NCBI GenBank assembly: GCA_020746105.1
Contig: CM036622.1
Coordinates: forward strand, 12,510,487 to 12,574,486
Length of the DNA stretch: 64,000 bases
Reading direction: 5' to 3'
Origin: Trogon surrucura
Lineage: Eukaryota > Chordata > Aves > Trogoniformes > Trogonidae
Position numbers and translations under genes: made by a program. The notes below the pieces were generated by a model. The model saw nothing but the letters and a program-made list of their open reading frames with translations, was not told where the DNA came from and ran no database searches. Of this stretch, positions 24,401-39,400 are shown piece after piece; position 1 is the first letter of the stretch; each line of letters begins with the position of its first letter.

Positions 24401-27400
24401 ACTGCGCCTCAGACTCACGAGGGGTGGGCTGCCCCTCGTGAGGTGTCTCGCATCGGGCAGTTTGTGATGAATTGCCCTTCGTGGGACGACTCACGCGGAG
24501 AAGAGAGCGTGAAGCTTGTCTCCCGTGAGAGGGACCCCACAGTGGCCCTGGGGAAGAGTGAAGAGTCCTCCCCCGGAATGAAGAAGCGGTGGAACCAACG
24601 TCGGATGAACTGACCGTAACCCCCATTCCCTGTCCCCCTGCGCCGCTCGGGGGGGGAGGAGGTGGAGAAGCCGGGATTGATGTTGGGCCCGGGAAGAAGG
24701 GAGGGATGGGGGGAAGGTGTTCTGTTTAGGATTTGTTTGCTCTCTCTCACTTCTCACTACTCCTCTCTGACTAGTTCTTAATAAATGTACCTAATTTCCC
24801 TAAAATTGAGTCTGTTTTGCCCGGGACGGTAAATGAGAGTGATCTCCCTGTCCTTATCTCAAACCCTGAGCCCTTGGAAATATTTTCTCCCCCTGTTCAG
24901 CAGTGAAGGGGGGGGGGTGAGTGAGCGGCTGTGTGGGTACCTGGCAGCCGGCCAGGGTCAACCCACGACAGACATTGTTTACACTGTAAGAAAGCCAGTC
25001 TAGCTATTAAAAACATTTGCTAAACCAGCAATATTTAAACAACTGTTAAAATCTTGCAATTTATATAAACATTTCACGGAGGTGCGAATATGTACCTATT
25101 TTTCCCCCATGACATCTCCCGATCAGACTGTATGAGCCAAGGCACGTGGGTGGAATTACAGGAGCCTGTGGCAGCAATACTCTCCCCCTTCTGTTCCCAT
25201 CTCATTTTCACTTTTCCTTCTCTCAAGACATTCTTGCTTTGAGCCAGAAATGAGGCAATCGCTCCCTTTCCTGCTTTCTGGTTATTTCATGCTGCCTGAG
25301 GTACACCACGGTGAGTGAGCCACAAGAGCAGAGGAAGAAGTCTGACTATCTTAAGTCCTGAGTGCGAGCAGATCTCTGGGAGTCGTCAGAAGAACCGTAG
25401 GAGTTTGAACGTGACAGATTCCAGAAGGAATGTAAGGCCAGAGAAATAATACGAGTTGCTTACAAGTCCCAGTGTTGGGTTTTTTCCTAAATAGTCTCTG
25501 GTAGCACGATTAAAGCAGTCTAGCAATTCATGTACTTAACTCAGCTACATATCAGGTGTCAAATATTGCTTGTAGCACATACTTTAAAAGGAAAAAAAAT
25601 GTGAGAGAGTAATTTTTAATAGCTCATCCTGATATATATTCCCCAATATACCACTATGTTTTTAAGATTTCCTTATATTTAGGCTAACAAAACAGGCTTA
25701 ATTCTATTTGAGAGAAGATCTTCAGAAAGCACTAAGAATACTGTGTTTTCCATAATATTTAGTAGAAAATAGTCTTTCATTCTAGTAGCAATATACGTCT
25801 TCTGCTAACAGAAAGCATGCTGAACAATCAGAGTGTACTTCAGCTAGGTTTGGGGGTTTTTTATTAGCTAGTTTTGAAGAGCAATCTTAGTTTGCCTTGA
25901 ATGGGTTGTTAACTGAAGTGAATTTTAATCAAAAAATTAGTTTATAAACCAGGAAAATATCAGTTCACAGGTAATCTCAGTGGATTGCAGTAACTCCACA
26001 CAGGATTCCCTTTAGATTCATTTGTCAACCCTTTCACCGGTCTAAAACTAGAGCTGTAAGTATGAGCAAATCACCATTTCTCTTCAAGTCGGTTCAACTC
26101 TTGGTACCTATTTAGCAATTAAAACTCAACCAATGCGGAAAAAAATACTGAAAAATATCCCTCTATGTGAACAAGACACACACCCAAAACTCATCTGTAA
26201 AACACACTCACTGCTGATACATACGTTTGCAAGGCTGCGTTGGTGGCGTTGATGAGGTTTCTGTCTGTAATCTTCTCCAGTATTAACAAGGCACTAGTTT
26301 CATGACCCTTAATACAGAACAAACATCTGTCATACAACAGACACTCTCCACAAGTTGCTTTGAATGCCTTTTCAAAGTTACAGGTTACTATTTGCCAACA
26401 GCGTTTGATAACACAAGGCTCAGTACTGATCATCGGGACTACGCACACACCTTGCTGCAGGCCAAGTGGAGCGCTGTGTTCTTGGATCGGTCTTGCAAAG
26501 TCAGATCGGCTTTAGCACTGCTCACCAGCACCTCTGGGGAAACAAAGATTTGTATTAACTAAAAGCATATTCCTTAAAGTTTTAACGGTTTACACTTGTG
26601 CAAAATGAAAACATGATTTCGACAAAATATATCCACAAGAATATTAACTATAAGGCAACTTTACCCACATTAAGAAATATAAGAGCAGAAATATACAAAG
26701 ATTTTTCTTTACCAACTGTATTTGTCTGTCCATTTTCTGCAGCCATCATTAAAGGTGTTTTCCCAGAGGAATCTATAGCGTTTACTTGAGCGTTGTGACT
26801 GAGCAGAAGCTGTAGACACTCAATGTGATCTGTAAAAGCTGCTGCATGAAGAGGAGTCCTACAACAGATGAGAAGACAATATAATATGGCCAATTTTAGC
26901 CACATGTTCTACTTTATTCAAAGGTGCATCGTGACGATACAGAAGGTTGGGCAGTCCCTCCTACCGATCCTCTGAAGCCAATATTGCTGGAGTTGTGACT
27001 GCTGCCTTTAGAAAGTCATCTTCGATTTTCGAATAATTCCCTCTAAGTAACTTATAATAAAGATACAATACAAAATGCAGAAAAAAAAATGCATAAAGCA
27101 CTACCCACAAAGCGATGCCATTTAAAATATGCCCAAACTTGTCTATCTAATAAAAAGACAATTCAAGTTTACTGAAGCAGAAGAATATTTTTAAAAATCT
27201 AAAATTTATTTTTAGCACAGAATAAAAAGAAAAATCTTAAAACAATAAGAAAGGAGGAAGGGGGAATTAACATAAGTAGCAAATATAAAAAACCCAAATG
27301 ACTGTAGAACCCAGCAGAGCCACTCTTAACAATGACACTACATCATTCTTCCACCGTGCACTTACACTCTTACCTTCCTTTTGAATCTGTTGAATTTACA

Positions 27401-30400
27401 ATACCAGCACCTAGTGTATCAATTAACATCTCTGCAGCACCTTCATTGTCGTTTATCCTATAATGAATTAGACAGGCTGTTATTTACAGAATGATAAATC
27501 TTTTGTTAAATACAGCAAAGAAATCTACAAAGAATAATTTTGCACTTCCTTACACAGCACAATGCAATGGACTGAAAGAATTTCCTTCCATTTTCTGGAA
27601 AACTTCCTGTTCCAGGAGGAGCTCTACACAACTGTCATGACCTAAAGCAAATGTAAGAGTTAGGTATTAAAAAAAAGGAAAAGGTCTATTTATGAGTTAC
27701 AACAACAACCAAAAAAAATTAGACCAAGCAATATTTTACTTTAAAGTTCCAAAGATGCACAGGTTATATTCAATTGGGCTACATTAGTCTCTAAGACTAA
27801 GGCATTTTTAGAATCCTGAAAATCAAACTGACATTTAACACTGTAAACCTTGTGAAATAGAGAAGGGATGTAATGCTGCCTGAAGAACACAGCACTTAAT
27901 TTAGTTCTTTACACCTCCACGTTTCAAAATCTTCTGTACTTTCATCACTGAGTCTGCGTGAGAACGTCTCCACCATTTGAAGGTTATTTTTGTTCCACTG
28001 TATTGTTAAACCCAAAGGAAAATCAAGTCGAGTCATAACAAAAGCTCAGAAAGAACACGTTCCACCTATTCTAGTATTATTCCCAAAATTCTACAGCCTG
28101 CTGCTCTAAGGGTAGCTGACAATTGCAACTAGCTGTTTGATGTGCAGTGCACGGATACAGAGAACCTTAGAGTTCAACATGCACTGATGTCTGAAGATTC
28201 GTATTTTCACAAGTCCTGTCAAATTTTCATTCTACAAATCAAGCATGTTTCAGTTCTGTTCTATTCACTGCGGTCACACTGAAAATAGACCAAGCTGTAA
28301 GAGTTTAATTTTATGAATGTGATAAAGAGATTTTATCCTAGTTCAAATTATCAGTGTGTTACCCATCTGCTTTAGCTGTGAAGACAGTCTAGTTAGTTAG
28401 TTACTTAAAAATAATTGATAAAATGAAGCTCTAAACATTTACTTCTTGATCTTTCTCTATCATGTGACTCAGATGAAATAAATGAGAACCTCTATTATAC
28501 TGGAAATGAAGACACAGAACAAAATCTTCAGCGAAGGAGCTGAATGAATTTCCTACCTTTTAAGGCTTCCTTCACCCTCAAATACAAGGAAAGTATCAGT
28601 GAAGAAGAAAAATCTTATTGAATCATTTTTATCTACTTTAGTTTCTTAAGCCTATCAAGGCTGATTTGAAGCAAGCTTAAAAAAAAGATTTAATCTGAAA
28701 CCATTCCTCCCAAGACTCCCTGTGAAGGTTCCTTTTTGGGGATACGTGGCACACTGCTATTCACTGAATTACTTGAAAGACTCCTTGAGGCATAAAACTA
28801 AAACAACAATGAAAATAGGAAAAAATAAACACCTGACATTATGTATTAGATGTTAATGCATTCCCCTTCAAGGTATCACGTCTGTCATGTTATCATGTTG
28901 ACTAATACAAATTTAAAGATGACAGACTTTACATGTTGCTTTTAGAAGCAGTAATATCTTCTATCTCAATTATCAGCAAATAAATTTAGACCCGCATTTT
29001 AACTGTACTGTATTTTACCATTATAGCAGGCCCAATGCAGTGACGTGTAGCCGTGATTGTCTGCTAGTGCAGGTACTGCATCCACAGATGTGGCCGACTG
29101 CAGGAGAGCTCCTAGAACACCTATATGTCCACACGCAGCTGACAAGTGTATAGGGGTTCGTCCCCTACAGTCTCGTAATAAGGACTTAGCACCATGTTGA
29201 AGCAATGCTTCCACACATTCCTCGTGCCCTGTCACTGCCTGAGAGAGAGAGAGGCAGAAAACAGCAAGTTTGCAAATATTCACGTAGATAAGCCAAGGTG
29301 TATAACTAAAGCAAGCAAGCTTCAGGCAATTTCTTACATTTTTAAGCAATAACAAATTAAGCACAGTTACTATTTTTAGCCCTGGAAGCAGGCATTTTGG
29401 TGGAAAAATAGCAATGTATTATAGTATTGATGACAGAAGAATTTCTTGGAATAACACTGCATGAACTGCTTATCTCTAGGGCTCATTCAATTGTCTTATC
29501 TGGCAGAGACTATAAAAAAAAAGCCGGCATATGGCAGGCATCATTGCTTTTCTTTCTCCCATTAACACTACCCCCACCCCATAACAAAAAGCTGTACTCT
29601 AGGACTTCTCCAGTCAACACATCACAGCAAGATTAAGAGACTCCAGAAGTCCAAGAGGATTCTGAGGGTATGTAGCCAATGAGCAAAAGCCAGTCGCTTG
29701 AAAGCAACTAAAAAGACAATTAAAAACTAAGAACAGCAAGATGAGTACCACAAGAAATTCATTAACACTATGTATTAAGTCTGTATTTAGAATCAACACG
29801 TACAAAGCTATGAAGGACAAAGAAAGAATATTCTCTTACCCCTCTATGTAATGCCGTCCTTCCCCACTTATCTTTGGCATCCACATTTGCTCCTTTGTTA
29901 AGGAGTGAATAAACGCAGTCAGTGTGCCCATTGAGAACTGACAACATCAGGGGAGTCCTAGGGAGAGTGTGAAATAAAATGTAATTGCTACAGAAATTAA
30001 ACAGACCCACACAGCTACTTTCCTTCTGGACACTGCTGTTCAAACGTGGATCATTGATGAACCTCTCTAGGACTGCCTTCACTCTGAGAATGCCACTCAT
30101 ATTTGCTTTTAGATTCAAGAAAATAAATTAATATACCCCCTCATTCAGAAGTCCTGATTAAGTTACTTGAATCTTTTTTTCAGAATCTAGACAATAAGAC
30201 ATATTTTAGTTCTTTCCCATTTGAACACAAACACTTTTAACCACCAACATGATTTATTGTGAAATACACAGTTGCATTTGTCCTAGCTCAAATATCACCG
30301 CCCTTTGAAGTAATCAATTGCAAATGTAAAATATTTAGGTTTCCCTTTTATGAAACAGAGTAACTTGTGAAGAATAGAGTGTGCATCATTTAAACTCACT

Positions 30401-33400
30401 GTCCATTTCCATCTTGAATGTCCACTGCATTCTGTGGTTCTGCATTTCCTATCAGTAGCCGCAAACATTCTGAATGACCATTTGTAGCTGTAAAACATCA
30501 TAAAAATAAGGGCTTTACATTAATTGCCTTTGAGTACACAGCTCAAACGGAATGGTAACCTGCTCAGACTAAAACTCGTTAGCTTGAGAACTCACTGTAC
30601 AGTTTTACTAGTGTTGTAACTCAAATCAAACCCCAAAAATATGAACAACAAGAATTATTTCAGAAATCAGGCATTCTCAACTATATAGTATTAAAAGTAA
30701 TTGATTACAACTCCCAATTGCCAACAGGTATTTGTTTTCTTTACATATAAATGAACTTGCACACATAAACCATAATTAGAATATATCCTTATACAACATC
30801 CACAAGAAAGAATAGTACACATACCTAGCCAATCAGACACAGATTTTGTTAGTAATTGTAGCATGTGCACAGTTATGAAATAATAACTGAAATCATATTT
30901 TGAAAAGGGGAAGGAAATGTAATGCATAGAAGTAATTAACCAAGAACCTAAAAAAAAAAGATGAAAAAGGAAAGAAACAAGAAATTGAGAAATCACACTG
31001 AAATGCAACTCATAAAAGATAAATGATTGCTTGTTGGAGGGGAAATTATTTCTGACATGCAGCTGCTGTATTCAGTCCACATAAGAATGGTGACAATTTA
31101 TGCCTCTCTAGCCGACAGAAATGCTAATAGAAGTTCAGAAAAGCTAAATCAAACAGAATAACACAGCTTGTGCTCATGGACAACAAATTCAGTTGCTGGA
31201 ATAATGATGTTTTGTACATAGTGCTCTTTTTACTGCAACATTTCTATAACACTGTAACTATAAAAGTTGATTTAATTAAGTCTATTTTCAAGGAGAAAAA
31301 AAGAGAATATAGTATGAATGCTAAACTTTGAGAAAGGTAGGTTTATACAAGTTTTCTGGGAAACACAGACAAAAAAGTATTGTAAAGGATTGCTGTTATT
31401 TTGAAAATGCTCAGGAATCATTTAAACCCTTGAAAAACCCCATAAAGCACAGTTTTCATGTCTCTTCTCAAACTGAAAAAATTCTCCAAGACTCCAGCCA
31501 TTTTTAGAAGTATTTTATTGCCAAGAAAGGCAACACAATTCACATATCTAAATTTGGGCCTGCAGTCCAGGCTGTGTGAAAGATAAGGAGAGAAAGAGGA
31601 ACCTGCCGCTGCCACCCGTCAGCACGGCCGGCCTCGTGCGTTGGACAGACGAGGACGATGCTCTCCCAGAGAGCTGCGGGCAACAGCACGCCTCGAGCAA
31701 AACGATTTGTTGGGTTAATACCGGTTTCTCCCCTCAACTGCTTTGTTACACCTTTCCCAGCATAGCACGTACCTTACAAGTCATTGCCCATTCCCAAACA
31801 CCATTTCTTGGAACATTAATGATAGAGGCTTTTAAACACAAAGATGATCCACTTCAAAAGCCAACTTTTTAAAGTTAGTACGTACCTGCCGCATGTATCG
31901 GGGTCCTCTTTACAACATAATCTTTCACCAAGATCGATGCTCCCTGATTAATGAGTACATCTACACATTCCACGTGTCCCTTAAAGGCAGCAAGATCCAA
32001 CGGTGTCCTTCCGTTATTATTCCTCACATCAAGGTCCAGCAGTGACTGCACCAGCACTTCCAGAGCTTGGTGGTGGCCATGATAGGCCTACAAGAATAAG
32101 AAACCTCTTTAGTTTTCCCATCCCGTCATGTTTTTCCTTTTCTTACCAGAATTACATATATGAAGCTGTGAAGATAGTGTTTTTAACACGCGAAAGTGCT
32201 ACGGATGCAGCTGGTAAGTAGTTTCAATTGTTACAACTGATTTAAAAAAGCCCCACAGTTTCAGCAAGAAGCTTGGTGGGTTTTTTTTCCACTTTATCCT
32301 TTCAGTCAGCAGCTGAAACTAGTTTCAGAAAATGGTCTGTCTCCAATTTGTGTAACTACCAGCATTTTGCATACTACATGTTTCATTGCTTTATGTTATA
32401 GTTACATCACCCTCAGATTATTTCAAGTGAGGAACACATGCAAACACAACTAATTCCTACCAGTTTTTTAAATAAAGTATTTAAAGAAAAAGTCAGTAAA
32501 ATTTGTAAGAATACAGTATGAATAGGTACAGTTAACATAACTGGTAAAACAGAAGGGACTTAGGGGATGAAACAATTAAGCGACTAGAATACTCTGTAGG
32601 TATATGTCATGACAAAGTGTCAAAATTGGTAATGAAAATAAACACCTACAACTATGGTTTTATAATTTCCATAATAATTTTTAAACACCAACCTCTGTCC
32701 TCAAACAAAACTTTGCAGGAACAGTCTCTGTTTTCATGTACCAGTAATAAAGATTACTTTTTACTTCAGCTAAATAGATGGATAGATATACATATATGTA
32801 TGATGTATGTACAGCTGGAGACTTAGGCTATTTTCAGGAAGTACATTGTGGTTTTTCAACTGCTCAAAATCCAGTGAAAAGAGGAAAGCTACATACTGGG
32901 CTGGTTATTCTGTATTTTGAGTATATCTGAGCACAAAGACAGTTTCATCAGGTCCTATCCTACACTATGTGCAAATCCTTCTAAAAGTATTAAGTACAAA
33001 CTTCACACACTAAATAACGACGAGGGTAAAACGATGATAAAAAAGTCATTACTTATAGAGCAAGTTGTCTAATAGTTCCATCAGCATAAATTATAACATA
33101 AAACTTAATTAGAAGCTTCCAAAAGGAAGATGTTCTATGAAGAAAGTTTCCACTGAAATGCAAAAATCACCCTATATAGCTCTTTCAGGAATTAGTACAT
33201 ATTTTTGCATTTAGTTTATTGTTATCGACCTATTTTTAAAAAATACAGAATAAACAAACCTACGCCAACGACTGTCTGCAATTAGATGAGCTCTCATCAC
33301 TAAAGCATGAAATACTTACAGCTAAATGCAGTGGACTTATAGGTGCTCTGTTGTCTGAATCATTCAGCATGTCAGTCCCTGATGTTTCCATTAGCTTAGC

Positions 33401-36400
33401 AGAGAGAGAAAGTCAGAGTGAGTGCAAAGCCCCCTAACCTTTAAAAATGTTCAGCAATAATTGCTATACAGATTGAAAAATAAAGGAAGAAAATAAGGAA
33501 GAATAACATAGGATTTCAGCTTCCTTAGGAATTCTAGATCTCCTTCAGTCTTTTAAAGAGTTCGAATTGCAATGTCTGCAACCCCTCCCCCATATTCATC
33601 TTGCAAGCACGGTTGTTTAATTTTGCAGAACAATGCAATAATTAAATCAGAAACTAATCTAAAATTATTATTTTTCCTGAAGTAGTCATATAACATAATA
33701 TAGATTAAATGCATACGGAGGGAAAACAAGGACAGGTAAGAACACTTGTAGTTGGAAAAGAAACCCAAACAAACAAGTTAGCACTTAAGATTAGACGAAA
33801 AGTCAGGAAGAAAATATTATGAAAAGCCGGAAGGCAGGACTAATTTCTTGGAACAGAAAAAGATTTCCCAAAGAGAAGAAATTAACCCCCAAAAGGCACA
33901 AACATTATAAAACAGGACTAAGAGATCCATTTATATACATTTCTTTTACTTTCATGTGTGTTCTGAAGTTTCAACGCTGGGTCTTTTTCAAGATCCTATT
34001 TAATTTTGTACACTAGTAGAACTAAAACATTAAAAGAGTTTTTTAAATTCTGAATTGCAAATAAATCTAAATTGCAACTGAAACAAAATAATACATCCAT
34101 GCATTGAAGAAATGGTTGAGGAAGTCTAGAATAAGCAGTATTTTTAAAATTACATATTCCCTTTTGCTGTACAGTAATACTTTAACAATGAGAAATAAAA
34201 CACACTTACAACATCTAGAGGTGTTTCGCTTGCAATCTGCAATTAAAAACATCCAGAATTCATGTTTTAGTACATATGAATATAAAAGTATAATTTGTAT
34301 AAATATACTGAGCTGTATAACACTGAGAAGATAAAATTAGCATATTAAATAACATACACATTTTTACAAAGGGATTAATAAAAAACCCTACCCACGGGTT
34401 TATTACCTAGAATTCTGTTATATGGCCATTAGTTACTGTAAGTACATGAACTATTTTAAAATAGTTCAGTAAAGGCACCCTTACTTTACAGGTTTTCCTT
34501 ACATTTTAATTTGCTCCTTCAGATGATATTTGTGAAATTCCTTAACGCTTCTCAGTGGGGTAACCTGTGGTTATTTTACTTCAGCTGTGAGGAAAAATAC
34601 TGCAGTGCATTCTCAGTTAGGAAAACCAAAACTAGTATCTCACACCCTCAGCCAGTTCTCTCTTCATCTCATAATGCATTACCTTTTTCAGACAGGATCT
34701 AGCATCCTAGCTTCTCACCTTGCCTCTCTTTTAAGAGTACTAAGTTCTTAAATATTTCTCCTCACAGGGGCTGACAAGCACTGCTGGCCCAGCTTACAGA
34801 TGCAAGAACCAAGGTGGAGGAATCCCCTGGCCCCTGCACCATATTCTGCAAGAGCAGCTGTTAAAGCTTTCATCTATGACACGTTTTCTTACCAGTTCAA
34901 GACATAAGCGGTGACCGTAAGCAGCTGAATAATGAACTGCATTGTAGCCTTGCTTGTCTCGGATCCCCGGATTGGCATCGTTTCGTAGCAAGTATTCCAG
35001 GCACCTATTTAAATTGACATATGCAACCATGTATCTAAACGCTAAATTTCAACTTAACGCTATGTGATAAATTGTTCCAATTCAATTGGAAAATACAATA
35101 CAGCACATAGGAACACTGATTTAATGTACAACATTGGCTAGGACTAGAGAACACCTAACTCATTACACCAGGTGTTAAGGTCAATCAATCAATCACAAAG
35201 CTTCCAAAATTTGAAAGGATCCTTCTCTGCAGACATACTGCAGAGTATCTAACCAAGTATCTAACTTGGCTAAAATGAGTATTTCGTGGCTATTTTCCTC
35301 CTAGTTAATACAACTGCAGCTACCTTTGCTAATATAAATCATTATTAGCATTCTATGGTTTTCTCGATCAACATATTCTTCTCTACATAATATGAAAGGA
35401 AGAGAACCAATAGCTGAGTTCTTCATGGTTTGTATCCAAGAGACACACACACATACACTTCCACTACCAGCCATTAATTTATCTACACAGTAAACTTAGT
35501 TGTCGGCATACTTACATCCTGCCATTCCTTACTTTCATTACACAAAGTTATGATCAGCACAGTTTCAACCACAGACATCCAGCCAGGAGGATGAAAAGCA
35601 GTGTATTAAAGTCAGCCACCTCTCCCTGTTTTTCTGTTTCTGAGAGACTCCATGCACGTACACTAAACGATTCCGACCAATAACCCTACTTATTCAGAAT
35701 TTTACAATGTCTATCATTTCAGCAACATTCTGCAAAGTCACCACTGAGACTTTGAACTTGCTGGTGAAGACATTTGGTTTTCTGGATTGTACAACAGGTG
35801 ACTATCTCTTCTTCTCTCTGTGACTAGAAAGTACTTCTGCTTTATCAGTTAAACAAAAGTAATGTGAAGCTAAAAAAAAAAAATTAACTTGACAAATCCA
35901 GCTTGGGATTCTTTCTTCCTTAGTAGGTCATCTAAAGGTCTCAGATCACCATTGTCAGTAGTGACAAATGGGTCAGTTGGATACACAATATGAGAGGTTT
36001 TGTTTCTGTTTGTGTCATGAAAAGTTGTTTAGTAGAAAGTTAAATGAAATTTAAACATTGTAGTTGTACAATATTGGCTACACTGTGATGTCATATGAAA
36101 AAACTTGCAGTAGGATATGGCAGGTTTAAATCTCAGAGGCAGGAATCTTAACATGACCTCTGATCAATGGCGTTTGGAGTAGAAACTGAACCATTCAAAA
36201 CCCTTCAGAACATTAAAACCTTGGAGAAATACAGGCAGAAATCCTACAAAAGCAGTCATTCCTTGAGGGAACAGCATCACCCTGCCACACCAGAACTCTT
36301 TGTAAGATCTTTCAAGTTATGGCCTGGAGTCAGCAGATGGAACTGGGCAGGTTCATCATCTGGACAAGGTCCAGCACCAGCTGGGATGAAATGGAAACAC

Positions 36401-39400
36401 AACCCGCCTGGATGCGTTCCGGTGTGGCCTGCTCTAGGTGATCCTGCTCTGGCACGGGGGGCTGGACCAGATGATCTTTCGAGGTCCCTTCCAACTCCTA
36501 ACATTCTGTGATTTTGTGTAAAGAGCTGTCCTGGGTCAAGGACCTGATACTCTCATGTGCAACACCAGCAACGTGCTGAAGACCTGACATTGGCTTTTGC
36601 AGACAAAGGTTGAAAGTAACAAACCAAGTGTGCAAAGATGAAAGGGCCAAAAAGCTGCAGGACAAATTGTGAACAAGGAAATGTCTAATTACAAAGTACT
36701 CTGTCTCACTGCAAAGCTGAGAATAGCCTAGCATAAAGGAGAAAAAGGCTTGGGTAGGTAGTGAAAACAGTAAAAATTCTCCAGTTTCAAAGAATAATTA
36801 ATGAACACAAGATGTACGTAATTTTACAAGTTCAATGTATCTAATAAAAGGCTACCTGGAAAGCTCATCTATGTTTTTAACCAACTAATTCAGGTTTGAT
36901 TTGCCCAGTAAACACATGCCTGGATTTCATTAATGGCAACTGTGCTTGCAGGCTTTATCTGAACTGAAAGAAAATGAGATTTTTGAGAATCCAAAGACAA
37001 GTCAATTTGTTCCACCCAGTGAGAATTACTGTCCCTACATTTTATTGCTGCAATCGTCCAACTTTCTTTGTTAATTTTAATCAATGATTTTGTATTAACA
37101 TTCACGGCTCATTAATACATATCAAACATCACTGGCCTTGGCTATCTAAATCTCTATAGGTGTGTACCTGCTGTATTTGTATGCTCATGAAAACTACAAT
37201 ACACTAAATACTCTGCAGGAAGCAAAGTCTACTAAAAATCCTTGAGCACCCACTCTTTCCAATGCAAAAGAGCTAATTATATTTGCTGTTTCTTCTTTCA
37301 AAGGAGAGGACTAACTTTGCATATTTTGCATACTTAACTGTCCTCTTAACTGTCCATACTTAACAAGCCTCTTTAAAAGGAGATTAATCAAACTTTCTGA
37401 AAGCCTAGATAAGTTTATTAGATAGTTCTAATGTAGAAAGAGTACGTTTTTTCTCCCCTAATATGCTTTTATCTCACTCTGCGATCGTTTTTCTTCCTCC
37501 TGTCTTGTCAAAATGAGGTTTACTGGTGTTTGTCCCAGATCAGAAGCATTTGTTAAACATACAAAAGAAACACTTCCAAACAAGAACAAACCAGAAAAAT
37601 TTTCAAGAAAAACATCCTTGTCCCTAAAATCGGTCTTTAAAGACGTCTGAAAAAAAGAATATCAAAATGCACATTGGAATTTCTACATAGATAATTTCCT
37701 GACATTTTTTTCCCCAGGCTTTATATTCCAACTCAGTAATCATTTTTAGCTTCATTCCTATTTTGAATACGAGCTGAGCGGTACTGGTTTTCCAGCTGTT
37801 ACTAATCATCTTGCTGCACCAATATAAAAAAAGCTTCTCCTCAGGCCATTCTGCTTTGCAGCCCATCTTCCAGAGAGCCAACTGTTAATCAGAAGGGCAA
37901 CAGCGTGCGGGTTCCAGAGATGATTCTTTGAGTTATCTCCCAGCTCGCTACAGTATTGCCATCATCATTCTTGCTCGTGCCTTTTATAAGACAGATGGCA
38001 AAACGATGTCATCTGAAGAACCATTATAGTTTGGAGGTTTTCAGAGCAACTGTGAAGCTAAAATTAATCCTAGCTCAACTTGTAAGAGGGCAATTAAAGT
38101 AAAATTATCTCAGCAAACTCCAGCAGGAATTCAAAGTGTATCTAAAAAGCAGCACACAATTTCAGTTTGAAATTTGGCTTTACGTAAAAAAAATGTACTT
38201 TAAATATTAGTTAAATGTCCATGAAAGTATTTACTTATTCTTTAAAAGCCAGTTTCTATTTAGGTGCCATCTCGTTCCCATGACTACGCCAGCTTTTAAA
38301 AGGTGCCGTATTAAACCACAACGTTTCATTAATAAAAATGTCACTACCACAAAAATTCACATTAACAAGAGACAGAGTTCTAATGCCAAACATGAATAGT
38401 TTCATCAAACACCAAATGGATAAAGCATCTTATATAGAACATTCAACTTAACTTCTATCCTGATGTAGTTATACTGCACCTCACAGTCTAGTTTTACAGT
38501 GTATTTCTGACTATAAAAATTTTAGGGTAACATCAAGAACCCTCCATAAAAAATGTCATCTTCCACCAGAATTTGATTTTAAAGCAAAATGACCCTACTG
38601 CTCACAACTGTCGTCGTAACCGATATTTACTCAACCACTACACAGCATGTGAGATTAAAACTCCATTCCCAATGAATCCCTGAATTAGGACATCTGCGTT
38701 ACAGGCCATAATAATAAAAATTACAACACACTTTACTGCTGCTCAATTTTCTCAGAAATATTAGTTACCTACAGCATTTTATATACAACCAACAACCCAC
38801 CGTCAAGTGCAACCTTTAAAAAAAACCCTCAGAAGAACGCATTTGGCACACGTGAGGGTAGAACATACGCCGAAATTCACAGCTGAAACGTTTGTGAGGA
38901 GAAAGGCTTTAGCACAAAAGCATGCCACTTACTTCCCATCTGTGTCTGATGCAGCTGCATAGTGCAGAGGTGTGCAGCCCCTCTCATCCAGGTCATTCAC
39001 ACTAGCTCCAGACCCCACAAGGGCAAACAGGCACTGATAATTACAATTGGCAGCAGCATAATGGAGTGGAGTTCTTTAGTACACATTTAAATAAAAAGTA
39101 CAATGGTAAATAACAGCAAAATAATAGTATAAAGACAGAAAAAGCAAAATAAAATGAGACTTAAAATCCTCCTTACATTTTTTAACAAGTATTTCTGGTG
39201 AAGAATGCATCATTACAACCTTGAGAAATGGGGCCATTTAACAATGCAGAACATTATCTAGGGGAGCTACTTGCAAGGCAAAATATGCACAAACTTTGTA
39301 TTAAGGGAAGCTTTACATGAACCTTATTGTGTAAACATACAGAGGAAAGTCAAGTTTACTTTAAAATAGTATTTTTAGCTAATTAATGTCAGGCAACATG

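Larger units (their letters stand above)
22269..24970 (+). mobile_element. Complete non-autonomous miniature LTR retrotransposon (TRIM-like)
   Basis: Two direct LTRs (22269-23454, 1186 bp; 23786-24970, 1185 bp) flank only 331 bp of internal DNA. Termini are TGTTTTGG...CCACGACA. Eight bases after the left LTR is a primer-binding-site-like TGGTGGCCCGTACGGGG; just before the right LTR is a purine tract (AGAGGCGAGGGGTGGAA). By eye the LTRs differ by one substitution (about 22490 versus 24006) and one base in a G run (near 23140 versus 24655), so insertion was very recent. There is no gag, pol or env, and the internal region is too short for any, so it must have been mobilised in trans. Open frames inside the LTRs occur as identical pairs and resemble no protein family. 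Confidence 0.93.
21268..26224 (-). other. ANKRD28 intron between exons 23 and 24
   Basis: 4.96-kb GT-AG intron, more than half of it occupied by the miniature LTR retrotransposon at 22269-24970. The flanking parts (21268-22262 and 24977-26224) show nothing recognisable. Confidence 0.85.

Noticed and set aside
22339..24757. Pairs of identical open reading frames on both strands (e.g. 22339-22707 and 23856-24224)
   Set aside because: They are the same LTR sequence read twice, GC-rich and without family resemblance or splice context; explained by the LTRs.
26648..26905. Separate small genes with ankyrin motifs at many - strand open frames
   Set aside because: Each is a single ANKRD28 exon read through into intron; the exons join in phase into one protein.
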